From FEN-1297 sp963710735 (GTDB lineage Bacteria > Bacteroidota > Ignavibacteria > Ignavibacteriales > Ignavibacteriaceae), in assembly GCA_963710735.1 (NCBI GenBank), contig CAVQBN010000021.1, positions 90,091 to 154,090 of the forward strand: a stretch of 64,000 bases of DNA, written 5' to 3'. Position numbers and translations under genes: made by a program. Below are positions 8,140-15,654 of this stretch, piece after piece (the stretch's first letter is position 1; every line of letters starts with the position of its first letter). The notes under the pieces were generated by a model. It saw only the letters and a program-made list of their open reading frames with translations, was not told the origin of the DNA and searched no databases.

Positions 8140-8595
8140 TTAAAATTTTTCTCCTTTAGCTTCGCGGTATTGACTGCCCACTGCTCTTATCCTTCCCCAC
8201 ATCGAGTAAAAGAAAAGAATGATGGCTAAAACCTGAAATGAGGAGAATATAAATATCCCGGCTTCTACAAATGTTATAAAAGTAAAAGCGCTTATTATCT
8301 GAAATACAAATCGCAGGGCTGTTGATAATGTCATTGTCCAGTATGTAAAAAGGATAAGATCCGGATTATATTTTTTATCACTCTTCTCCGCTCGCGGGAA
8401 AAACCACAATGCTACTCCCATTATCATCATCATCACAGAGCCGACTAAAATTATATGTGTATGTGCCGATACCATTTCCGGCAAAGCACCGGCGGATAAT
8501 AAATGCTTGCTCATCGACATATAAATTCCGGTAAGTATTCCGGTAATTAAAAATATAATGCTAGTTTTTATAAAGTATCTTACTGTGGTAAACAT
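8140..8595 (-). CDS. Small membrane protein of the haem-copper oxidase subunit I-like/NnrS-like type
   Basis: The 151-residue protein has four hydrophobic helices. The second contains HTHIILVG, a His pair like those that ligate haem in cbb3-oxidase or NOR catalytic subunits, and helix two ends in an aromatic FFPRA turn. At this length it covers only about a third of a CcoN/NorB-type subunit and cannot hold a full catalytic site. I read it as a haem-binding or haem-sensing accessory membrane protein in NO metabolism, by context with the 421-residue relative at 8911-10176. The C-terminal YREAKG tail overlaps the ribosome binding site of the next gene. Confidence 0.7.
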   Translation of the reverse strand: MFTTVRYFIKTSIIFLITGILTGIYMSMSKHLLSAGALPEMVSAHTHIILVGSVMMMIMGVALWFFPRAEKSDKKYNPDLILFTYWTMTLSTALRFVFQIISAFTFITFVEAGIFIFSSFQVLAIILFFYSMWGRIRAVGSQYREAKGEKF

Positions 8596-8608
8596 TTTTA
8601 CTTTCTTT

Positions 8609-8914
8609 CTATAATCCTAATTCTCGTTTCGCATTTAAATTCATTAGATCGGGGGTCCACCTCGGTTCCCAAACAAGATTTACTCTTACTGCGGCTTCCG
8701 GTTCAAATTGTGTAACTACTTTTTCAACCCAGGCCGTAATGCTGTTATGCATCGGGCATCCGGGTGTAGTTAATGTCATTGTTACTGTAATTTCATTCCC
8801 CTTAATATCAACCTCATAAACCAATCCCAGGTCAACAATATTTAATCCTATTTCAGGATCAATAACACCTTTAAGGACTTCTAATATTTCTTCTTTTGTC
8901 GCCATAATTGTCAT
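8609..8914 (-). CDS. MIP18/SufT/PaaD-type metal-sulfur cluster assembly protein (DUF59)
   Basis: The 101-residue protein has the DUF59 signature: DPEIGLNIVDLGLVYEV near the N-terminus and the conserved TTPGCPM motif with its single cysteine in the middle, then VWEPRWTPDLM. Family members help to mature Fe-S proteins. The start at 8914 overlaps the stop of the upstream membrane protein by four bases (ATGA), which supports it over the internal ATG three codons later. In this operon it may serve the ferredoxin, or repair clusters damaged by NO; that is inference. Confidence 0.9.
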   Translation of the reverse strand: MTIMATKEEILEVLKGVIDPEIGLNIVDLGLVYEVDIKGNEITVTMTLTTPGCPMHNSITAWVEKVVTQFEPEAAVRVNLVWEPRWTPDLMNLNAKRELGL

Positions 8915-10176
8915 GCCTTTAATAATATATATGAAAAGTTAAAAAGGAAAATAAGGGAACCGATAAACATGAATATAAAAGAGATTAATAAACCTGCTGA
9001 TATTTGAGCTGCAAAAGAAAATATTACACCGGCCAATGCCGTTACCATAAAATAATATCCGGTTGCAGCAATTTTTTCCCTAAACATATCTTTTAGCATT
9101 GGTACCTTCTCAATTCCAACCTTGCTGCTGTATTTATTGTACCAAACAAGAAACGGCATTACTTTATACATTTGTCCAACTATCAACATGGAGATATATC
9201 CGAAGATGATTAAATAGCCGTATATAAGTGTTACATTCATTTCATTTGAAATATTAGTAAACGTAATAAATAAACCGAAGAGAGTAGTTATACCTAATAA
9301 CATATAGGCAAATTTTGAAAACTTTATTGATACGTCGGCTTTTTTCCGCAATCGCTTTTTAAGTATAATATACATTTGAATAAGGAAGAAAAATATTCCC
9401 GCCGCGATTAATCCGGCGCTTATGTAAAAATAAATTGTCAAATTCTGATAATGCATTACCGTAGAAATACCAAGTAGTCCAATGTTCAGCAGCCAAAAGG
9501 CTATCGTTCCGGATTTTATGGAATAATCGTGCGCTAATGTGAACATTGGAATAAGTTTGAAGGAAACACCCATTATAACCAGTGAAACCCAGCCTATAAA
9601 AGCAATATGTGCGTGAAGGTTTAAATATTGGAGATGGCTTATTTTAATAAAAGGGAATCCTAGATTTATACTAAGAAGCAATCCCGCTATTCCGGTTGTT
9701 ATAAGATAAAATATGGCTGCTGCGAGATAGTATCCGGTGATATTCCATTTTTTTACTTTCGTCATCGTTACGATGATGTTAAAAGCAAAAATTAAAATCG
9801 CAATATTTAGTATAATCGCCGAAGCAGTTAAATGTATTCCGGTATCAAAATTCCAGAAACCGGTAACCAGTCCGATTATACCGATTAGAAAAATCCAAAA
9901 TTGAATTTCCGCTAGTTTTTCGCTGTACAGCTTTACTTCAAGAACTACCGGAACCAGTTGAAACATAGCGCCGAAGATTACCATAGTGATCCACCCCAAA
10001 GTTGCTATATGTGTAAGCGCTAAAATTTTCGGTTGAAAATGAAACCCGTTCACCGCCGTATAATTAATAACCAGTAAAAAATTTAGAATTACGAAAGACG
10101 CTGCCGCGGCAATAAAATATTTTACTATTACCTTGAACGGCGGTGCATATGCTGATACTAGTGATTCTGTCTGCAT
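8911..10176 (-). CDS. Haem-copper oxidase subunit I-like/NnrS-like multi-pass membrane protein
   Basis: The 421-residue protein has about twelve membrane helices. Histidines within helices appear in LTHIATLGW, HLQYLNLHAHIAFIGW and MHYQNL contexts, the first two resembling haem and metal ligands in cbb3-type oxidases, NorB and NnrS. Unlike true catalytic subunits it lacks the HLWVEG motif and the cross-linked His-Tyr or HH region. NnrS family proteins are haem- and copper-containing membrane proteins made under NO stress, and I consider this the nearest description. It is translationally coupled to the DUF59 gene (4-base overlap) and lies 2 bases after the DUF2249 gene. Confidence 0.75.
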   Translation of the reverse strand: MQTESLVSAYAPPFKVIVKYFIAAAASFVILNFLLVINYTAVNGFHFQPKILALTHIATLGWITMVIFGAMFQLVPVVLEVKLYSEKLAEIQFWIFLIGIIGLVTGFWNFDTGIHLTASAIILNIAILIFAFNIIVTMTKVKKWNITGYYLAAAIFYLITTGIAGLLLSINLGFPFIKISHLQYLNLHAHIAFIGWVSLVIMGVSFKLIPMFTLAHDYSIKSGTIAFWLLNIGLLGISTVMHYQNLTIYFYISAGLIAAGIFFFLIQMYIILKKRLRKKADVSIKFSKFAYMLLGITTLFGLFITFTNISNEMNVTLIYGYLIIFGYISMLIVGQMYKVMPFLVWYNKYSSKVGIEKVPMLKDMFREKIAATGYYFMVTALAGVIFSFAAQISAGLLISFIFMFIGSLIFLFNFSYILLKA

Positions 10177-10178
10177 AA

Positions 10179-11006
10179 TTATTCTATACCGGTATTTTTC
10201 ATTATCACAACTTTAAAATAATTCTCATTTATCTTATTGCTTATTGCCTTGTAGCCCCTTTCCTCTAATTTGGGGTAAAGCATTAAAGGTTCTCTATGAT
10301 GATGAACTACCAATACGGTTTTTTCGTCAACTCTTCCTAAAGTCTCTAATATTTTCACCATCGGCTCCGGCGGCATCAATTCTCTAACATCAAGTTCAAT
10401 AATATTTTCATATTCATGCGGGACTTTTATTTCGCTTACATTTTCGCTTGTTGTTTCAGCCTTTACATTTGCACCGGTATCTTTCATCAAAAAGTAAATA
10501 TAAAATGCATTTCCTTTTTTTAACATTTTATACTCAAATCCTTTTTTACCTAAAACCGAGTACAGCGGAACCGGCTCAAACGAATTAATTAATAAAAACA
10601 CTTCATCGTTTTTAAGCGTTTTTACTTTTGCCATAATATCAAGAAAAGGGTCCTTACCTTCCTCAATGATCGGCCTTACATCAAGCGTTATTATTTTTTC
10701 AGTACTTATTCTTTCTAAAAAGTCATTACCCGTTTGCTCTATTTTAATTTCTTCATTAACCATAACTTCCTTATTAATTTGAGAAGGTACAATAATGTTC
10801 ACCGCTTTGTTTAAATTGAAAAGTAGAGTGCTTAAATTAACCCCGGCTATAGCTGCGGCCTGCTCAACATTAACGCGCGATGACAATGCTTTCCTAAGAA
10901 TTTTATTCTTCAGCTTGTTAAAGTGAGGACTAGTCTTTATAAGAATTTCTAAAGTATCAGGATACTCTTTCAGCATCTTCGATATTTTCATGTCTTTAGT
11001 TATCAT
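10179..11006 (-). CDS. DUF1858-DUF2249-DUF2249 protein
   Basis: The 275-residue soluble protein begins with a DUF1858 domain (about residues 4-65; ITKDMKISKMLKEYP and the AAIAGV helix) like the N-terminus of ScdA/RIC-type proteins. Two DUF2249 domains follow (about 105-175 and 200-272), each starting with a LDVR motif and containing a PxPLY or EPLMLY strand. DUF2249 domains have a TusA/SirA-like fold and recur in operons for denitrification and NO detoxification. The biochemical role is not known to me. The gene sits directly before the NnrS-like gene and after a single-domain DUF2249 gene, so three copies of the domain are encoded together. Confidence 0.85.
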   Translation of the reverse strand: MITKDMKISKMLKEYPDTLEILIKTSPHFNKLKNKILRKALSSRVNVEQAAAIAGVNLSTLLFNLNKAVNIIVPSQINKEVMVNEEIKIEQTGNDFLERISTEKIITLDVRPIIEEGKDPFLDIMAKVKTLKNDEVFLLINSFEPVPLYSVLGKKGFEYKMLKKGNAFYIYFLMKDTGANVKAETTSENVSEIKVPHEYENIIELDVRELMPPEPMVKILETLGRVDEKTVLVVHHHREPLMLYPKLEERGYKAISNKINENYFKVVIMKNTGIE

Positions 11007-11025
11007 TATTGTTCTTCAGTTTATC

Positions 11026-11265
11026 CTATGCCGTTTTAGTGATATTAACTTTCCAGACTTCAGGCCCTTTTTCCACATATTCCCATTCAAACTGTCCGTT
11101 TCGTTCCGCCTGGAATTGATAATATAACGGCATAGGATTATGGTCATTTATTAATCGAAATCCTGCGTTTAAATCCAGTTCGTCGAACGTTGCAAAAATA
11201 GTCGGATGTTTTTCTCTTGGTGCTACGGGACGTATATCTAGTTCTTTGGTTATTTCTGCGCTCAT
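11026..11265 (-). CDS. Single-domain DUF2249 protein
   Basis: This is a 79-residue protein with the DUF2249 signature: ELDIRPV near the start, a DLNAGFRLINDHNPMPLYYQF core and a C-terminal WKVNI strand. The fold is the small alpha/beta sandwich of TusA-like proteins. The conserved HNPMPLYY segment suggests a ligand-binding loop. It is 19 bases from the larger DUF1858-DUF2249 gene. Function is unknown; the family is found repeatedly beside nitrite and NO reductase genes. Confidence 0.85.
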   Translation of the reverse strand: MSAEITKELDIRPVAPREKHPTIFATFDELDLNAGFRLINDHNPMPLYYQFQAERNGQFEWEYVEKGPEVWKVNITKTA

Positions 11266-11319
11266 TTTATTTCCTTTCTTATTATTTATTTTGATATTAA
11301 AATCTTATTACTCTTTGTA

Positions 11320-11712
11320 TTATGCTTGATCAGCTTCATACTTCAGCCCTGTTAATAATTCAAACATTTCATCTACAATTTCATCATCATAATCTTTGTG
11401 ATATTCTTTTTTCATTCCATAGTCAGTTAATATGTAATGTTCATCGGGTTTTACGTTAATATTATTTAGGCAGCTTTTGGCGCATTGGAGAACACAGCCG
11501 TCAATGGCTATTATTTTTCTGCCTGACTTTGCTTTATGTACAAGTGGTTTTACGTTTCCTCCTACTCCGGCAATACAAGACATTTCCGCTATTCCTTCTC
11601 TATCCATTTTTACTGCAACGTCATTTGCAAGCTGGGCAATATTGCTGCATCCTGAACAAGAATATACTAATGGAATTTGATCTAACGAGGGTATATTATC
11701 TTCAACACACAT
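11320..11712 (-). CDS. DGC-domain putative zinc-binding protein
   Basis: The 130-residue protein carries the cysteine pattern of the DGC family: YSCSGCSN near the N-terminus, a conserved CIAGVGG segment, then the eponymous DGCVLQCAKSC. At least six cysteines could bind zinc or an Fe-S cluster. Such proteins recur in anaerobic respiration and NO clusters, often next to DUF2249 or cupin genes, but the activity is not established as far as I know. It is 12 bases downstream of the cupin gene. Confidence 0.85.
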   Translation of the reverse strand: MCVEDNIPSLDQIPLVYSCSGCSNIAQLANDVAVKMDREGIAEMSCIAGVGGNVKPLVHKAKSGRKIIAIDGCVLQCAKSCLNNINVKPDEHYILTDYGMKKEYHKDYDDEIVDEMFELLTGLKYEADQA

Positions 11713-11724
11713 TTTATTTTTTCC

Positions 11725-12039
11725 TTACTTAATCATAGTTAAAAGCATTTTTGCTTTTTGTTTTGCTATAAGTGCATGAGGTATACTGGGCGGCATTATT
11801 ATTATTTCGCCGGTCTTAACCGTATAAGGATTTCCCCCAACTGTAATCTCCATTTCTCCTTCTACCATATAAACGATGGCCTCATAAGGCGAGGTATGTT
11901 CGGTTAACGATTCACCTTTATCGAAAGCAAACAAGGTGATATTCCCATTTTGCTTTTTAATAACTTGTTTGCTTACAACAGAACCATCCTGATAATTAAT
12001 TTCATCCGTTAATAAGTCCTTTTTGATTAAATCTGACAT
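11725..12039 (-). CDS. Cupin-domain protein
   Basis: This 104-residue single-domain cupin is the first gene of the minus-strand accessory operon. Motif 1 is reduced (HTSPYEAIVYMVEGEMEI) and motif 2 appears as GEIIIMPPSIPHALIA, leaving a His, a Glu and a His as possible metal ligands. Such small cupins bind metal or small ligands; the substrate is not evident. A TTGAC-N4-GTCAG palindrome lies 74 bases upstream of the start, which makes this the NO-regulated head of the operon down to the ferredoxin at 7100. Confidence 0.85.
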   Translation of the reverse strand: MSDLIKKDLLTDEINYQDGSVVSKQVIKKQNGNITLFAFDKGESLTEHTSPYEAIVYMVEGEMEITVGGNPYTVKTGEIIIMPPSIPHALIAKQKAKMLLTMIK

Positions 12040-12061
12040 TTATCTCTCCGTTCATTACTTT

Positions 12062-12087
12062 TTTTGATATCTTTTTTCATATCAAAA
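12062..12087. promoter_or_regulatory. Inverted repeat in the leader of the accessory operon
   Basis: TTTTGATAT (12062-12070) and ATATCAAAA (12079-12087) are 9-base inverted arms separated by 8 bases. They lie between the TTGAC palindrome and the cupin start. The half sites resemble TTGAT boxes, but the spacing is not that of an Fnr site, so this is either another operator or an RNA hairpin in the leader. Confidence 0.4.
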
Positions 12088-12112
12088 TTATAGAACGAAG
12101 TGATATTTTCCT

Positions 12113-12126
12113 TTGACTTAAGTCAG
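12113..12126. promoter_or_regulatory. Candidate DNR/NnrR-type operator of the accessory operon
   Basis: TTGACTTAAGTCAG differs by one base from the perfect palindrome before norZ. It is 74 bases upstream of the cupin start and 12 bases beyond the stop of the regulator gene, so it serves the operon 12039-7100 rather than the regulator itself. Confidence 0.7.
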
Positions 12127-12137
12127 TATTCTAGTTT

Positions 12138-12833
12138 TTATTCGGCAAGTTTCTTTAGACGTGTATAATTAGTAACTATGATGGTCTTTCCCCTAACTTT
12201 AATAATTTCTTCATCCTGCAGCTTCTTAAAAGTCCTTGAAAGTGTTTCGGTTATTGTACCAATGTAAGCCGCAATAGTTCTTTTAGGCACATTTAATCTT
12301 ATGAATGGTTCTTCCAGTTTACCTGTTTTACTATTTTTAATTTCCTTTATTAAATAAGCTGCCAGCCTATTTATAACTTCCTTGGATGAAATATTCTCAA
12401 TTTTATTCGTCATCTCTTTTAATCTTTTAGCAAATCCGCTGAACATTTTTAGACTTATTTCCGGGTCTTCTTTAATTAAATTTAAAAATTCTTCCTTTGG
12501 TATGAATATTAAAATACTTTCCTCTAATGTTTGGGCAGTTGCCGGGTAATTGCCTCCTTCAAATAATGGTACATCAGCAAAAATATTTACCGGTTTTATT
12601 ATATGAAGTACAGATTCTTTACCGTTTATACTATTTTTAAATACCTTTACCAATCCTTTTAACAGGATATAAAAACCTTTGTATACTTCATCATCATAAA
12701 ACAAAAATTTATTCTTCTTATATTTTAAAGTTTTGGATATTGCTGTAATTTTTCTCAGATGTTCGATATCCATTTCCGAAAACAAAGGAATTTTTCTTAA
12801 AGTATCTTTTTTATTTTCTGGTTCTAAAGCCAT
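12138..12833 (-). CDS. Crp/Fnr-family transcriptional regulator, DNR/NnrR-like
   Basis: The 231-residue protein has an N-terminal cyclic-nucleotide-binding fold (about 15-130), a long dimerisation helix and a C-terminal winged helix. The recognition helix reads TITETLSRTF, with the Glu, Ser and Arg that in Fnr contact TTGA half sites. The sequence contains no cysteine at all, so it cannot hold the Fe-S cluster of Fnr. This fits the DNR/NnrR group, which senses NO through haem. Three palindromes with TTGAC halves lie in front of nirK, norZ and the adjacent operon. That it controls them is inference, but the residue pattern, site pattern and location agree. No such site precedes its own start. 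Confidence 0.88.
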   Translation of the reverse strand: MALEPENKKDTLRKIPLFSEMDIEHLRKITAISKTLKYKKNKFLFYDDEVYKGFYILLKGLVKVFKNSINGKESVLHIIKPVNIFADVPLFEGGNYPATAQTLEESILIFIPKEEFLNLIKEDPEISLKMFSGFAKRLKEMTNKIENISSKEVINRLAAYLIKEIKNSKTGKLEEPFIRLNVPKRTIAAYIGTITETLSRTFKKLQDEEIIKVRGKTIIVTNYTRLKKLAE

Positions 12834-12994
12834 ATTCTAACAATCAACAATAATTCGGTTTTATAACTTTATATATAAAATTAACATTTTTTTTGTAAGG
12901 ATAATTATTTCATTAAAGTTATTTATTTAATTTATTACTTTAATTTTACATAACCTTCCTTAGTATAGCGTACATCAGATATTTATCCTTTGTT

Positions 12995-13027
12995 AATCCC
13001 CCTGGTTTCATCGGGGGGATTTTTTTG
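12995..13027 (+). terminator. GC-rich hairpin followed by a T run
   Basis: The arms AATCCCCC and GGGGGATT with an 11-base interior are followed by seven T, a typical intrinsic terminator for plus-strand transcription. No plus-strand gene lies directly upstream, so it may belong to a lost gene, or end transcription entering from the left. Confidence 0.7.
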
Positions 13028-13054
13028 TCGTGTAATTATTAAAAGAGGTTTCAA

Positions 13055-13227
13055 ATGTGCGGACGTTTCGAAACTAAACCATTACAACAACTCCAAACAA
13101 ATTCATAAAGACTATTCAACACAGGATGCCAGTTATTCTAAAAATAAAAGAAAGGTTAAATTATTTATTAGATGACACTGATACTAACCTAACAAGATGT
13201 GTCTCTACGTTGGTAAAATGGAACTAG
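13055..13227 (+). pseudogene. Remnant of a SRAP/HMCES (YedK) family gene
   Basis: From the ATG at 13055 the reading frame gives MCGRFETKP, the invariant N-terminus of SRAP proteins, whose Cys2 crosslinks to abasic sites in single-stranded DNA. The frame stops at 13108. In another frame, starting at 13120, HRMPVILK appears, which is the conserved C-terminal SRAP motif, followed by degraded sequence to a stop at 13227. An intact protein has about 200 residues or more, so the middle of the gene has been deleted and the frame lost. Both motifs in the right order within 170 bases make the identification strong even though nothing functional remains. Confidence 0.75.
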
Positions 13228-13264
13228 AACCGGCTTCACTTTGATACTATTAATTTATTATCAA

Positions 13265-13750
13265 CTATTGTACAATTGTAAAATATATTGGATCAGCGCC
13301 ATTAACATTCACATTATACGGATGAGGAAAAGATACTTGCACACTATATGCTCCTGGTAAAAGCGTAACCATTTGTTTTTCACAAGGAGAACTTGGTCCG
13401 GTCCAATTTCCTTTAATTGATTTACCTGGTGCTAAAATTACTCCTCTGACAAAAATATTTGGTTCTGTGCATCCTAAAAAAGAATTTGATATAAATTTAT
13501 TACCTTGCAAAATTTTAAAAGATACCATTGGAGGTGCAATATCATACTTTAATGTATCTTGTGTTGTGTTAGTCAATGAAAATGAAACATCAAAAGGTTC
13601 GCCTGTTTTAAATTCACTACTTACTTTTCCGCTTGTGTCTGTTAAAGTAAAATTTGCTTTCAGACCTGGTTTTATTGGAGATACAAGTTCACTGTTTTTG
13701 CATCCGCTGATAAAGGCTAATATAAATATTACGATTAAGACATTTTTCAT
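13265..13750 (-). CDS. Lipoprotein with a BsuPI-like immunoglobulin-type domain
   Basis: The 161-residue protein has a lipoprotein signal peptide with the lipobox FISGC and Cys17. The mature part contains a FxxGEPFDVSFSLTN strand, a GxxF segment and a C-terminal LLPGAYSVQVSF strand, the pattern of the BsuPI (intracellular proteinase inhibitor) domain, a small beta-sandwich. In Bacteroidota-type genomes such lipoproteins are common and their partners unknown. It is isolated between gene remnants. Function is not assignable. Confidence 0.75.
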   Translation of the reverse strand: MKNVLIVIFILAFISGCKNSELVSPIKPGLKANFTLTDTSGKVSSEFKTGEPFDVSFSLTNTTQDTLKYDIAPPMVSFKILQGNKFISNSFLGCTEPNIFVRGVILAPGKSIKGNWTGPSSPCEKQMVTLLPGAYSVQVSFPHPYNVNVNGADPIYFTIVQ

Positions 13751-14143
13751 TTTATATCTTATTTAACCAAGTGTTAATTCTATATGCATTAATTTATTAT
13801 TCAATTTTATTATTTTCAATACAATTTATATCTCTAAGGTAGTCAAAAACGATTCATTCATTCGTTTTTCTTTTCTTCTTCATACCTCAAATAAAGACCC
13901 ATCTTGTCGTTCCTCTCTTTTGATTAAGGGGTGACAAAGATGGGGTTTCCCTTATCTACCTTTTCCGCACCTTAAAATAATAGTCATTGCTGGTAAAAGG
14001 TTGAATGCATATTTTAATCCGCATCAAATAACATCATAATTAAAATAAAAAAGAGATGATACCTTTTTTAGGCATCATCTCCTACCTCCCAAATATTCTG
14101 CAGCTTTAATTTCCTCCGCGGAATTTAATATTTTATTTTAAGT
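13751..14143. other. Intergenic region with hairpins, no gene seen
   Basis: An imperfect inverted repeat, CCCATCTTGTC (13898-13908) with GACAAAGATGGG (13933-13944), forms a stem with one bulge. A minus-strand terminator lies at 14042-14081. No open frame with a ribosome binding site is seen. With remnants on both sides, this is probably decayed sequence. Confidence 0.5.
14042..14081 (-). terminator. Rho-independent terminator, minus strand
   Basis: On the minus strand the stem GAGATGATGCC / GGTATCATCTC (one mismatch, loop of seven) is followed by a run of six T. It lies just beyond the end of the gene fragment at 14144-14287 and would have ended its transcript. Confidence 0.75.
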
Positions 14144-14287
14144 CTATTTATGTTTTAGGATCACTGTCCCAATGTTTGTCGTATTTGAAGCCGTGGCAGT
14201 AACATTTGTAATTTTTGTGTCTTCGTATGCAGTATCTTTAGGCGCTATATAAACTGAATAAGTATTTGGTGATAAATATGATAGCAT
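14144..14287 (-). pseudogene. C-terminal fragment of a carboxypeptidase-regulatory-like surface protein
   Basis: The 47-codon open stretch reads like the last beta-strands of a carboxypeptidase-regulatory-like or DUF4382-associated domain: LSPNTYSVYIAPKDTAY, then TKITNVTATAS and a final NIGTVIL strand. A proper start, signal peptide and the rest of the domain are missing upstream. A terminator follows directly, so this is the preserved 3' end of a decayed gene. Confidence 0.5.
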
Positions 14288-14426
14288 GGCTTCAAGGCAA
14301 AATCGTAATTGAGGAATTCTAAAAAAACAGTTTAGTTTGAATCATAAAGCTTGGTTACCCGGAAGATAACACTAAAAAATAATTTCTAAAGACAACTGAA
14401 ATATCCGCACGTCTTAAAAAAAGCTA

Positions 14427-14678
14427 TTGACAGAATCTGGAATCCTATTGATGATCTTATTGGATATTTCTATGCCATTTATGAGCGGATTAGAATTTCT
14501 GGAAATAATTAAGCTTGATTCTGAATATTCTAAAATTCCCGTTTTAGTATTAACAGCTCATAATGATAGGGGTACTATACAAAAAATTCTTCAACTCGGT
14601 GTAAGCGATTATATTTTAAAACCAATAGATCCTTCTAAAACTTTCGATAGAATTCAAAAGTTAATAGACAATCTGTAA
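14427..14678 (+). pseudogene. Truncated response-regulator receiver domain
   Basis: The 83-codon frame contains the second half of a receiver domain: the phosphoacceptor aspartate in ILLDISMPFMSG, the conserved Thr/Ser strand VLVLTAHND, and the Lys-Pro pair in YILKPIDP. The first strand with the acidic pocket and the first two helices are missing, and the upstream sequence (14296-14426) is interrupted by stops. No output domain follows. I regard it as a non-functional remnant rather than a small stand-alone regulator. Confidence 0.65.
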
Positions 14679-15032
14679 TAAAAGTTTTAGTTACTAGACG
14701 TACATACTAATAATGTGCTGTAAATAAGATTATTCCTAGTACAATTAGCTTATTTAATTTGTTGAAGTTTAGTATGAAACACTTTTTAGCCGGCTAAGTA
14801 TAAAAAATGAAATGCCCGAATTATTCCGCGCATTTAAAACCTCACTTAAAAACTACTTAAAAAATGATCTAAATTTTATTCCTCATAAAAAATTTCATCG
14901 ATTAAATTTTTTTAAAATACATAGCGAATTATTTTTTTTATCAACTATTAGAATTGTAAATGTGCATGTTATCATATTACAAAATATTAACTTGTACTAA
15001 TATGATATATTGCTAATATTTGTAAAGCAAGT
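14679..15032. other. AT-rich intergenic region, nothing recognised
   Basis: A 62-codon open frame at 14812-15000 has no ribosome binding site and an untypical composition, and I do not accept it as a gene. The region probably contains the promoter of the small gene at 15033. Confidence 0.4.
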
Positions 15033-15392
15033 ATGAAGTTAAATTATTATAAATATCGTAAAGTATATGCAGTAGCAATGCTGCTTTCGTACCTTCTATT
15101 GGTTTCACTTTCAATTTTCCATTATCATCATGTTGATATTCTCGAGGGTAACTATGCTTTGGAAAGCAGTTTCCCGGAAACCGGTACGAACCCTTTCGAT
15201 AAACTTGTCGATTTGACTCATGAATGTACAATTCAGCAATTTGCTCATACTGTTTTGGATTTTAATCATATTAAAGTATTTAACTTTGTTCAGAATACAG
15301 GTGAACAAGAGTTAAATATTAAAGAAATAAATCAGCATCCTTTCGATACCAATTACTATAATAATCCTCGCAGAGCTCCTCCTTTAATCTAA
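15033..15392 (+). CDS. Small membrane-anchored protein upstream of a TonB receptor
   Basis: This 119-residue protein has one hydrophobic segment near the N-terminus (about 11-30), probably a signal anchor. The outer part holds several histidines (FHYHHVD, a HECTIQQFAHT segment, DFNHI) and one cysteine, and the chain ends in NNPRRAPPLI. Small proteins with a His-containing ectodomain and a short Pro-rich tail are often seen before TonB receptors in this phylum, and metal binding is a possible role. The identification is by context only, and I do not recognise a named family. Confidence 0.6.
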   Translation: MKLNYYKYRKVYAVAMLLSYLLLVSLSIFHYHHVDILEGNYALESSFPETGTNPFDKLVDLTHECTIQQFAHTVLDFNHIKVFNFVQNTGEQELNIKEINQHPFDTNYYNNPRRAPPLI

Positions 15393-15410
15393 AACCTTTT
15401 TAAAGGTTTT
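15391..15410. terminator. Weak hairpin after the small membrane protein
   Basis: AAAACCTTT and AAAGGTTTT form a near-perfect 20-base palindrome starting at the stop codon. A short T-rich stretch (CTTCAACTTTT) follows. It could partly uncouple the small gene from the TonB receptor. Confidence 0.4.
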
Positions 15411-15431
15411 CTTCAACTTTTAATAAAATCC

Positions 15432-15545
15432 GATATTACAGAATTAATTTTATTCAACACCCGCTTATTGTCGGAGTACCGTAATATCATTCTTCCGCAA
15501 TCAAATACTATTTGAGGAAGGTATTGATTTTCGAATATCAATAAG
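15432..15545. promoter_or_regulatory. Possible structured leader of the TonB receptor gene
   Basis: GATATTAC (15432-15439) can pair with GTAATATC (15481-15488), and a second hairpin (TATTGAT with ATCAATA, about 15521-15542) follows before the receptor start at 15655. I do not recognise a known riboswitch; the cobalamin-box consensus is not present. The arms are short and AT-rich, so this is a weak candidate. Confidence 0.25.
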
Positions 15546-15654
15546 CTGTATTGATGTAAAATCAAATATTTCATCTGTACTATGGCCAATAAGAAAAATT
15601 AAATTTATAAAAACGGGTCTCTAAATTCATAAAATTAAAATAGGAGTTTGAGAA

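Noticed and set aside
14812..15000. 62-codon open frame
   Set aside because: No ribosome binding site, Phe/Leu/Asn-rich low-complexity translation.
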